Shown here: one piece after another, positions 7,352 to 13,219 of the stretch
How positions within the stretch are numbered: the first letter of the stretch is position 1
Layout of the letters: every line of letters starts with the position of its first letter
DNA from: JBEKHI01 sp050012355
GTDB lineage: Bacteria; Actinomycetota; Actinomycetes; Streptosporangiales; Streptosporangiaceae
Length of the DNA: 22,945 bases
Assembly (NCBI GenBank): GCA_050012355.1
Contig: JBEKHI010000089.1
Span: 1 to 22,945 of the forward strand
Direction of reading: 5' to 3'
Notes under the pieces: generated by a model
Seen by the model: the letters and a program-made list of their open reading frames with translations, nothing else
Told to the model about the DNA's origin: nothing
Databases searched by the model: none
Made by a program: the position numbers and the translations under genes

Positions 7352-7727
7352 CAAGACACCAGCACCGCAGGTCTGGCCGACGCTGACCGCCCGGGATGCC
7401 CGGGCGCTGATCCGGTTCCTGACCGAAGCGTTCGGCTTCACCGAGACAGTCGTCCACGGCGACGGAGACGTCGTCCACCACGCCGAACTGGCCTGGCCAG
7501 AGGGCGGCGGCATCATGCTTGGCTCGGCCAGCGGAGACCCCAGGCTTTCCGCCGCCTACGTGGTCACCACCAACCCGGACGCGGTGTACGCACGCGCCAA
7601 GGCAGCGGGGGCGGAGATCACCGACGAGCTCCACGAGACCGACTACGGCTCCCGCGACTTCGCGGCCCGCGACATCGAGGGGAACCGCTGGTCGTTCGGC
7701 ACGTACCCAGGTGAGCCACACTCGTAG
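7344..7727 (+). CDS. VOC (glyoxalase/bleomycin-resistance fold) protein
   Basis: A 127-residue protein of the vicinal oxygen chelate superfamily. It shows the paired beta-alpha-beta-beta-beta modules: PTLTARDARALIRFLTEAFGFTETV, an H-H-AEL segment, then AYVVTTNPDAVYARAKAAGAEI, DTDYGSRDFAARDIEGNRWSFGTY with small differences. The closing FAARDIEGNRWSFGTYPG is typical of PhnB/YycE-like members. ATG 7344 is chosen over an earlier in-frame ATG (7320) because the fold starts about ten residues later. It overlaps the AraC stop by 8 nt. No reaction can be assigned. It could be a binding or resistance protein or a small dioxygenase-like enzyme. Confidence 0.9.
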   Translation: MTDKTPAPQVWPTLTARDARALIRFLTEAFGFTETVVHGDGDVVHHAELAWPEGGGIMLGSASGDPRLSAAYVVTTNPDAVYARAKAAGAEITDELHETDYGSRDFAARDIEGNRWSFGTYPGEPHS

Positions 7728-7737
7728 ACTCTCCGGC

Positions 7738-8328
7738 GTGCCCCGACGTGACGCGCGCGACAACCGGGAGGCGCTGCTGGCGGCGGTCGCCAGCCTGCTG
7801 GCCGAACGCGGTCCCGGCTTCACCCTCGCCGAGGTGGCCCGGCGGGCCGGCTTGTCAACGGCCACCGCTTACCGCCACTTCCCCGGCCCGGACGAGGCGA
7901 TCGAGGCGTACTTCAGCACGCTCACCGCGGGCCTGATCGACGCGGTCGACGCGCTTGGTCCCCAAGCAGGTATCGAACAGCTCTGCGCCGAATGGACAAG
8001 GCAGGCGGCGAGCTGGGGACCGGCCGCCGTCTATCTGCGGTCCCCGCGCGGCTTCCTTGAGCGGCTCGATGACGGCGACGAGTTCATCGTCGCGCTGTAC
8101 GCGCGCCTGGAACGCCTGCTAGACGCGGCGATCCTGGCCGGGGTCATTCCCGGCCAGGACATCCGCTACGCGGTACTGCTGTGGGTGACGATCTTCGACG
8201 AGCGGGTGGTCGTCGATCTCACCGCCACCGAGGGTCTCACCGCCGGGCAGGCGACGGAGCGTCTGACAGCGACTCTGTTTGCCGCGCTTCGACGGGAAGC
8301 GCCCGGGGACGGAGCGTCACGAAGCTGA
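7738..8328 (+). CDS. TetR-family transcriptional regulator
   Basis: A 196-residue repressor-type protein. The N-terminal TetR HTH is clear (REALLAAVASLLAERGPGF, then TLAEVARRAGLSTATAYRHF). The remaining helices form a ligand/dimer domain without recognisable specificity. GTG 7738 is chosen because the HTH begins a few residues later, and longer in-frame versions would run antisense-like through the VOC gene. It begins 10 nt after the VOC stop, so it is probably co-transcribed with araC-VOC. Its 3' end overlaps the convergent MFS gene by 92 nt, an unusually long overlap. Its target is unknown. Confidence 0.9.
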   Translation: MPRRDARDNREALLAAVASLLAERGPGFTLAEVARRAGLSTATAYRHFPGPDEAIEAYFSTLTAGLIDAVDALGPQAGIEQLCAEWTRQAASWGPAAVYLRSPRGFLERLDDGDEFIVALYARLERLLDAAILAGVIPGQDIRYAVLLWVTIFDERVVVDLTATEGLTAGQATERLTATLFAALRREAPGDGASRS

Positions 8329-9679
8329 CGACCACGCACACCGCCAGCACCCCGATGGCCAGGAAGACCCCCGCGTGGTACCCGTCCAGGAACGCCGTCG
8401 CCGGGTTCGCGCCGCCGCGAAGCGAGCCGGACTGAACCGACCGCAGTACCGCTCCGATCACCGTGATTCCGAGCAGCCCGCCGACCTCACGCGACTCATT
8501 CAGCAGCGCCGAGGCCACACCACCGCGTTCGGGTGACGTCGCGACCAGCACCGCCTCGGTCAGCGGCACGGTCATCAGCCCGCCACCCAGGCCGAACACC
8601 ACGAACCCGGGCATCAGCGACGCGAACGATGCATGATCGCCCAGCATCGCGAACAGGCACAGCCCCACGACCATGATGAGCACGCCGAGCGAAACGGTCC
8701 GGTTCCTTCCCAGCAGCCGCACCACCTGCGGGGCGAGGGCCGCAGAAAGAGCGATGCACAGCGCCATCGGGACGAACGACAGACCCGCCTTGACCGGAGA
8801 GAAACGCAGGATCGTCTGCAGGTACACCGAGGTGAAGATGTAGATCCCCAGGACGCCGAAGGACCAGCCCATCATGGTTCCGTTGCCCCCGGTGAATTCG
8901 CGGTAGCGGAACATCGACAGCGGCACCATCGGGTGCGCCGAACGCGCCTCGATGGTCAGGAAACCGGTGAAGCAGACGGCAGCGGCGGCGAAGGCCGCCA
9001 GGATCGGCCCCGAAGTCCAGCCGCGGTCCTGCCCGTCGATCAGCGCGTAGGTGAGCGCGAACAGCGCGGCCGAGGACGCGGCCAGCCCGGGCCAGTCAAG
9101 CCGGCGCGACGCGGTGTTGCCGTGCGACTCCCCGGCGGCGGCGAGCGCGATCGCGAACGTCACGATGCCGATCGGCACGTTGATGAGGAAGATCCAGCCC
9201 CACCGGATGTGCTCGCTGATCAGGCCGCCGATGACTGGTCCGAAGCCCAGGGCCAGCGCGCCCACGGCACCCCAGATCCCGATCGCGCGGGTCCGCTCGC
9301 CCGGATCGGTGAACGTCGCCTGCACGATGGCGAGTGTGGCCGGCATCAGCATCGCCGCGCCGAGCCCCTGTACCGCGCGACTAGCGATCAGCAGCCCGGC
9401 GCTTCCCGCCAGCCCGGCCGCCAGCGAGGACAACGTGAAGATCGTCAGGCCGATCAGGAACACCCGCTTGCGGCCGAACACGTCGGCTACCCGGCCGCCC
9501 GCGAGCAGCAAACCGGCGATGACCAGCAGGTAGGTGCTCACCACCCACTCGAGCCCGGAGAACGTCAGGTGCAGATCCCGCTGAATGGTGGGGATCGCAA
9601 CGTTGACAACGTTGTTGTCGAGATAGGTCATGAAGGTGGCCAGGCTCATCGCGATGAGCGTCCACCAGCGCTTGGACAT
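8237..9679 (-). CDS. DHA2-type MFS drug exporter (14 TM)
   Basis: A 480-residue proton-driven efflux protein of the cytoplasmic membrane, with about 14 hydrophobic segments. DHA2 signatures are visible: MTYLDNNVVNVAIPTIQRDL in helix 1, GGRVADVFGRKRVF (motif A), GLGAAMLMPATLAIV, and LGFGPVIGGLI (motif C, antiporter motif). ATG 9679 is chosen because GGAGGGA lies 8 nt upstream and MSKRWWTLIAMS starts the first helix. Longer frames run into the operator region. It is divergent from a TetR gene across a spacer with three palindromes, so it is likely repressed by that TetR and induced by a drug. The C-terminal 30 or so residues overlap the neighbouring TetR gene end. The substrate is unknown. Confidence 0.93.
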   Translation of the reverse strand: MSKRWWTLIAMSLATFMTYLDNNVVNVAIPTIQRDLHLTFSGLEWVVSTYLLVIAGLLLAGGRVADVFGRKRVFLIGLTIFTLSSLAAGLAGSAGLLIASRAVQGLGAAMLMPATLAIVQATFTDPGERTRAIGIWGAVGALALGFGPVIGGLISEHIRWGWIFLINVPIGIVTFAIALAAAGESHGNTASRRLDWPGLAASSAALFALTYALIDGQDRGWTSGPILAAFAAAAVCFTGFLTIEARSAHPMVPLSMFRYREFTGGNGTMMGWSFGVLGIYIFTSVYLQTILRFSPVKAGLSFVPMALCIALSAALAPQVVRLLGRNRTVSLGVLIMVVGLCLFAMLGDHASFASLMPGFVVFGLGGGLMTVPLTEAVLVATSPERGGVASALLNESREVGGLLGITVIGAVLRSVQSGSLRGGANPATAFLDGYHAGVFLAIGVLAVCVVVSFVTLRPRALPVEARQTESLSDAPSPARR

Positions 9680-9693
9680 CTGGTTGATCCCTC

Positions 9694-9705
9694 CGTTGTA
9701 CAACG
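9694..9705. promoter_or_regulatory. Palindrome CGTTGTACAACG (operator candidate O3)
   Basis: A perfect 12-bp palindrome located 15 nt upstream of the exporter start. It shares the TTGTAC half-site with the two stronger operators nearby and would overlap the exporter 5' leader. Confidence 0.5.
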
Positions 9706-9721
9706 TTCCTAGACGCTGTAC

Positions 9722-9737
9722 CTGTACTACGTACAAG
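9722..9737. promoter_or_regulatory. TetR operator candidate O2
   Basis: On the minus strand this reads CTTGTACGTAGTACAG, an interrupted palindrome that differs from O1 at only two central bases. It lies in the middle of the divergent exporter/TetR promoter region. Confidence 0.7.
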
Positions 9738-9757
9738 TAGGTTCGATGACATCGTGA

Positions 9758-9773
9758 CTTGTACGGCGTACAG
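9758..9773. promoter_or_regulatory. TetR operator candidate O1
   Basis: CTTGTACGGCGTACAG is an interrupted palindrome just upstream of the TetR start at 9784. Together with O2 it defines CTTGTACG-NN-GTACAG-like sites. This is consistent with autorepression and repression of the divergent exporter. Confidence 0.7.
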
Positions 9774-9783
9774 TTGTCAAGTG

Positions 9784-10479
9784 ATGGTTAGGAAAACAGC
9801 CGAGACGCAGCCGGAGCGTGAGCGGCTCTCGAAGGAGGCCGTGGTCGATCGCGGACTGGAACTCGCGGACGGCGGCGGCCTTGAGTCGCTGACGATTCGC
9901 AAGCTGGCTCAGTCGCTCGGCGTCACGCCGATGGCGCTGTACTGGCATTTCCGCAGCAAGGACGAGCTGCTCTCCGCGCTCGCGGAGCGGGTCTGGGGCG
10001 AGCTTGACCTGGCCCGCGACGCCGACGAGCCATGGATCGCGCAGTTCCGTCGCATATTCGGGTCGCTGATCCGCGTGCTGCGCTCGCACCCCGCGGCGCC
10101 CGACCTTCTCATGCATGACACGAAGCGGAGCGAAGCCGCGCTGCGAGCCACCGAGGTCGCGCTGGAAGTACTCCGCGACGCGGGATTCGGCCCGGTGCAT
10201 GCCAGCGCCATCGCCCGCCAGGCACTGTGGACCGGGATCATCCTCGTCAGAAGCGATCCCGCCGTGCATTATGACGTGCCGCGGGAAGAACTCGACGAGC
10301 ATCTCCGTAAGGACCGGCTAACGCTTTCGCTGCTCCCGGAGGCACGTTTTCCGCGCCTTGTGGAGTGCGCCGTCGAGATGACGGACCCCGGCGATCCCGA
10401 GTTTCACTACCAGCTCGGCATCGACATGTTCACCGCTGGGGTTGAGGCCGCATCCCACCGCCAGGACGCGGCGCTCTAA
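9784..10479 (+). CDS. TetR-family repressor of the divergent exporter
   Basis: A 231-residue TetR protein. The HTH spans about residues 18-60 (KEAVVDRGLELADGGGLESL, TIRKLAQSLGVTPMALYWHF, RSKDELLSALAERVW). The all-helical remainder resembles the TetR_C domain of tetracycline-repressor-type proteins. ATG 9784 is chosen because upstream frames pass through operator O1. GTG 9781 is the immediate alternative. Location opposite an MFS drug exporter and next to palindromic sites implies local efflux control by a drug-like ligand. DUF6941 follows after 9 nt and may be co-transcribed. Confidence 0.92.
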   Translation: MVRKTAETQPERERLSKEAVVDRGLELADGGGLESLTIRKLAQSLGVTPMALYWHFRSKDELLSALAERVWGELDLARDADEPWIAQFRRIFGSLIRVLRSHPAAPDLLMHDTKRSEAALRATEVALEVLRDAGFGPVHASAIARQALWTGIILVRSDPAVHYDVPREELDEHLRKDRLTLSLLPEARFPRLVECAVEMTDPGDPEFHYQLGIDMFTAGVEAASHRQDAAL

Positions 10480-10500
10480 GGTGACCCTGTGAGGGTCACC
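10480..10500 (+). promoter_or_regulatory. Hairpin enclosing the start codon of the DUF6941 gene
   Basis: The perfect 9-bp arms GGTGACCCT (10480-10488) and AGGGTCACC (10492-10500) leave exactly GTG (10489-10491), the start codon, in the 3-nt loop. In RNA this would hold the start codon in a hairpin apex. In DNA it is a 21-bp palindrome usable as an operator. Confidence 0.6.
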
Positions 10501-10917
10501 ATGTTGCTCGCGGATCACGCGCAGGTCGCCGACGGGAAAATGTTCATCTCCGGCGGCGGCTGGACCTATTGTTCGCCGGGCACCGTCCCTTGTGCGGTGG
10601 CGATGCTGTTTCACGTCCCGTGGCAGCAGACTAACGAGAAGATCCCGTTCGCGCTGCGCCTGGTCGACGAGGACGGGCATCCGGTTCCCCAGCCAGGACC
10701 TGAGGGGTCACGCGAGGTCGGGATTGCCGGCCAGCTGGAGACGGGACGCCCGGCGGGCATGCCGCCGGGCACCGAGACGAATGTCCCGATCGCGTTTAAT
10801 GTCGTGCTGACTTTGCCGCCGTCGCGCCGGTATACCTGGATTCTAGAAGCGGACGGTCACACGGAGGACTCGTGGCGGCTATCGTTCGCTACAAGACGCG
10901 ATCCGCCGGAACACTAG
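10489..10917 (+). CDS. DUF6941-type conserved protein
   Basis: A 142-residue soluble protein matching the actinobacterial DUF6941 pattern. It opens MLLADHAQVADGKMFISGGGWTY, continues with HVPWQQTNEKIPFALRLVDEDG, and has a later beta-rich part (FNVVLTLPPSRRYTWILEADG). The predicted fold is mostly beta. There is no signal peptide, membrane segment or catalytic motif, and no function is known to me. GTG 10489 is the first codon of the conserved region. It has no clear ribosome binding site and lies in the loop of a perfect hairpin. It follows the TetR stop by 9 nt and precedes mscL by 30 nt. Confidence 0.8.
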   Translation: MRVTMLLADHAQVADGKMFISGGGWTYCSPGTVPCAVAMLFHVPWQQTNEKIPFALRLVDEDGHPVPQPGPEGSREVGIAGQLETGRPAGMPPGTETNVPIAFNVVLTLPPSRRYTWILEADGHTEDSWRLSFATRRDPPEH

Positions 10918-10947
10918 AGCCGGCACAAACGGGATGGGGATAGGACT

Positions 10948-11349
10948 GTGAAGGGTTTCCGGACCTTTATCTTGCGAGGTAATCTTCTCGAACTCGCGGT
11001 GGCCGTGGTGATTGGCGTGGCGTTCAACGCCATCGTGACCGCGCTGGTCGCTGACATCGTCACGCCGCTGATCGCGGCGATCGGCGGCAAGCCGGATTTC
11101 TCGAACCTGTACTTCACGGTGAACCACAGCAAGTTCATGTACGGTTCGTTCGTCAACGCGATAATTAGCTTCCTGATCATCGCGGCAGTGGTGTACTTCC
11201 TTGTCGTGGCGCCCGTCGGCAAGTTGCTGACCAGGATGACCAAGACCAAGGAAGCGACCGAGCGAACCTGCCCAGAGTGCCTGAGCGAAATCCCGATCGC
11301 GGCTAAGCGGTGCATGTACTGCACTTCGGAAGTCCCAGCGGTCAGCTGA
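10948..11349 (+). CDS. mscL: Large-conductance mechanosensitive channel MscL
   Basis: A 133-residue inner-membrane channel that opens under extreme tension to release solutes during osmotic downshock. The N-terminal amphipathic helix and TM1 (MKGFRTFILRGNLLELAVAVVIGVAFN with AIVTALVADIVTPLI) match the MscL signature, and TM2 is FVNAIISFLIIAAVVYFLVV. The C-terminus departs from the classical E. coli bundle. It carries CPECLSEIPIAAKRCMYC, a CxxC-CxxC zinc-ribbon-like tail seen in many actinobacterial MscL proteins. GTG 10948 is preceded by GGGGATAGGA. A terminator hairpin follows closely. Confidence 0.96.
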   Translation: MKGFRTFILRGNLLELAVAVVIGVAFNAIVTALVADIVTPLIAAIGGKPDFSNLYFTVNHSKFMYGSFVNAIISFLIIAAVVYFLVVAPVGKLLTRMTKTKEATERTCPECLSEIPIAAKRCMYCTSEVPAVS

Positions 11350-11355
11350 AAATAA

Positions 11356-11396
11356 GTCTGGGCCCGGAGCGGGGCCTGGCCACACCGGACCCAGAC
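11356..11396 (+). terminator. Terminator after mscL
   Basis: Arms GTCTGGGCCCGG and CCGGACCCAGAC pair with a single mismatch around a roughly 17-nt loop. The hairpin begins 6 nt after the mscL stop. No strong T-run follows, as is usual in this window. Confidence 0.65.
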
Positions 11397-11541
11397 GCTC
11401 TCGCAGTGGATCGCTGCTTTAGGCAGATTGCCAGCGCAGTCTGGTAAAACGCTGTGGCCACGATAGGGACCGGCAAAGTTCTAATGAAGATCCCCCTGGT
11501 ACGAGCCCCGACACCCCGTAGACACCCCCTAGACAACGGAC
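11397..11541. other. Intergenic region between mscL and bldC terminators
   Basis: No gene is seen. The only local regularity is a short tandem near 11511-11535 (GACACCCCGTAGACACCCCCTAGAC). The segment separates two convergent transcripts. Confidence 0.5.
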
Positions 11542-11583
11542 CGGCCCCGGAGCACCCCCTCAGGTGAGGTGCTACCGGGGCCG
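11542..11583 (-). terminator. Terminator after bldC
   Basis: CGGCCCCGGAGCACC pairs with GGTGCTACCGGGGCCG (one bulged A), giving a 15-bp GC-rich stem about 40 nt past the minus-strand bldC stop. It is symmetric enough to work on both strands. Confidence 0.7.
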
Positions 11584-11620
11584 ACCCCCCAATCCCATGC
11601 CGCGAGACCGCGGCACTTTG

Positions 11621-11824
11621 TTACTCGGAACGCTGCTGCGGAATTCCCGCGAGCAGAGCACGAACCTCGGTCTCCCGGTAGCGCCGGTGCCCCCCCAGCG
11701 TACGGATGGATGTGAGCTTGCCTGCCTTGGCCCACCGCGTGACGGTCTTTGGGTCAACGCGGAACATCGTCGCGACCTCGGCTGGCGTCAGCAACGGTTC
11801 GGCTTCGGGCGTACGTGCGGACAT
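11621..11824 (-). CDS. bldC: Developmental regulator BldC (MerR-like DNA-binding protein)
   Basis: A 67-residue single-domain DNA-binding protein, almost residue-for-residue the BldC family: LLTPAEVATMFRVDPKTVTR, WAKAGKLTSIRTLGGHRRYR, then EVRALLAGIPQQRSE. BldC proteins have a MerR-like winged helix without an effector domain. In Streptomyces they bind cooperatively to direct repeats and hold back entry into development. The start at ATG 11824 (MSARTPEAEPLL) is set by family length and by GGAGGAGAGG upstream. A longer in-frame ATG at 11947 is rejected. A BldD-type box lies about 206 nt upstream of the start codon. The neighbouring conserved hypothetical and vdh form a conserved cluster. Confidence 0.96.
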   Translation of the reverse strand: MSARTPEAEPLLTPAEVATMFRVDPKTVTRWAKAGKLTSIRTLGGHRRYRETEVRALLAGIPQQRSE

Positions 11825-11928
11825 GTGTGCGGCCTCTCCTCCTGGATCGGCAGAGCGATCCTCAGTTCTTCGCGGCACTCCGTTGGGAGCCCGTCTCTCC
11901 TGTTGTACTTCCTGTCTTCGATGTCCTT

Positions 11929-11948
11929 TATGGCCCATAAGGGCCATA
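11929..11948. promoter_or_regulatory. Perfect palindrome in the bldC leader
   Basis: TATGGCCCATAAGGGCCATA has 8-bp perfect arms around ATAA, 105 nt upstream of the bldC start codon. If transcription starts near the BldD box, it lies within the 5' leader. It may then be an RNA hairpin or an operator. It includes ATGGCCCAT, the same core as the palindrome pair at 5548. Confidence 0.45.
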
Positions 11949-12029
11949 TTGCCATCACCATCGGTGACGCGTCGACCACCTGTCTCGGAGTTTCTGTCGT
12001 GGGATGCCCTGTTGCTCCTCGGATCGATG

Positions 12030-12042
12030 TCACTCAGGGTGA
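12030..12042. promoter_or_regulatory. BldD box upstream of bldC, next to a -10-like TAGAAT
   Basis: TCACTCAGGGTGA matches every fixed position of the published BldD operator consensus (TNACNC(A/T)GNGTNA). On the minus strand TAGAAT (12047-12042) stands immediately upstream and could be the bldC -10 element, so the box would cover the transcription start. BldD is a c-di-GMP-responsive repressor of developmental genes, and bldC is among its reported Streptomyces targets. No -35 was identified. Confidence 0.7.
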
Positions 12043-12103
12043 TTCTAGCGATACTTATCGTCGCATCGGGCCAGATTCGGAAATAGTCCCCGCGAGTCGT
12101 GCC

Positions 12104-13039
12104 CTAGTTCGCGCACGCGGTTGCCCGCGGTACGCGCCATCGGGTCACCACCCGCTGATGCATCGCTAGTGCCACCTCCCATTCCGACCTGGCGAGGGCC
12201 TCGATGGCGGCGGAGATCTCCGCTGCCGACTCGTCCGCGCGGAGCGCCTGTTCGCTCAGCAGGCAGACGAGCCCGCCATAGTCAAGCTCAATCAGCGAGT
12301 AAGGATGAAATTCCGCGAGCCATCGGTCAAGACCGGTGAGCTCGGCCTCGACGCCGAGCGCCTCCTGCAGCAGCCGCCCCCTACTCCCGGGTAGCTGACG
12401 GATCGCGCCCCGGGCGACGGCGAGCGACCGGCTCACCCGCCGCCTGGCCTGCGAGAGCGTGGTCATGTACGTGACGGATACACCAGGGGGGACGACCCCA
12501 CGTACCCCCTGTACGGCGCTCTGCTGGCCGCTAGGCTCTCGAAATCCTTCGGATGGCCTATGTTCCCCCTGCGCCATCCGCCGCTCCGTAGCGGCGAAGG
12601 GAACGAACCAGGTGATGGGCACGGTCCAGGTGTTCGTCCTGATGTGAACGCGGTCCGATGCCCATTCGCCGCCGAACTCCGCGGCGGACGCCGCGGCCGC
12701 CGCCGCCTGCAGTGGCGCGAACGCGTCCCCGAACGGCGGTTCCGCCGTTGCCCGCAGCTCACCAAGGGCCAGCCAGGAACGCAACCGGGTCTGCCACGGG
12801 CAGACGTAGGTCACGCCCTCAAGCCACCGGACGTAGGCGTGCTCGCTCTCTCGTTCCGGAATCAGAACGGGCGGCACGGTCGCCACTCGCCGCAATGCCT
12901 CCGCGTACTCCTCCGCTAGCGCCGACATCCGCCGCGAACGTGCGGCTGATGTGGCGTACGCCGCCCACCGAGTCCGGTCTGGCTCCGAGAAGGCGGACAG
13001 CGGTTCATAGATGCGGAGATACGCGGCGTAAGGCATCAT
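12104..13039 (-). CDS. Conserved hypothetical protein between bldC and vdh
   Basis: I do not recognise a named domain in this 311-residue soluble protein. It begins YAAYLRIYEPLSAFSEPDRTRWAAYA and contains EHAYVRWLEGVTYVCPWQTRLRSWLALGEL. It has an Ala-rich helix near residue 110, RIRTNTWTVPITWFVPF-like hydrophobic strands, and a helical C-terminus rich in Arg and Glu. The middle part (VSVTYMTTLSQARRRVSRSL) is basic. There is no signal peptide or membrane helix. Its position beside bldC and vdh is the same as an uncharacterised conserved gene in Streptomyces, as I recall. Start ATG 13039, or ATG 13036. It is divergent from vdh. Confidence 0.8.
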   Translation of the reverse strand: MMPYAAYLRIYEPLSAFSEPDRTRWAAYATSAARSRRMSALAEEYAEALRRVATVPPVLIPERESEHAYVRWLEGVTYVCPWQTRLRSWLALGELRATAEPPFGDAFAPLQAAAAAASAAEFGGEWASDRVHIRTNTWTVPITWFVPFAATERRMAQGEHRPSEGFREPSGQQSAVQGVRGVVPPGVSVTYMTTLSQARRRVSRSLAVARGAIRQLPGSRGRLLQEALGVEAELTGLDRWLAEFHPYSLIELDYGGLVCLLSEQALRADESAAEISAAIEALARSEWEVALAMHQRVVTRWRVPRATACAN

Positions 13040-13219
13040 GACCGCATAGTGACATACTTTGCCGCCTCATGTGGTGCTTCCCTCCATAACAAGAGCATTA
13101 CTCTCCGCACTCACAATGGGAAGGGACGAGCCGCACCGCGACGAAACGGGACGGAATACGCTGAACGCAAATCCCGTGCTCGACGGGGAGCACGGGTACG
13201 AGTGAGATAGGTCACCACC
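13040..13219. promoter_or_regulatory. Divergent promoter region and vdh leader hairpin
   Basis: 180 nt separate the hypothetical gene from vdh. At 13173-13196 a perfect 9-bp hairpin (CCCGTGCTC, loop GACGGG, GAGCACGGG) precedes the GTG start by 24 nt. It is the most obvious candidate for post-transcriptional or attenuator control of vdh. A comparatively AT-rich stretch at about 13078-13116 may contain a promoter, but I could not fix hexamers. Confidence 0.45.

Noticed and set aside
8633..9712. Long plus-strand frame (359 codons) opposite the drug exporter
   Set aside because: Arg/Gln/His-rich composition typical of an antisense shadow in GC-rich DNA. The minus strand has full MFS motifs.
11397..11541. 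Possible tRNA fragment or attachment site
   Set aside because: No cloverleaf arms and no direct repeat of a tRNA 3' end could be found.
11825..11947. 41-codon N-terminal extension of BldC
   Set aside because: BldC proteins are about 68 aa, and the internal ATG 11824 has a strong ribosome binding site and the conserved start.
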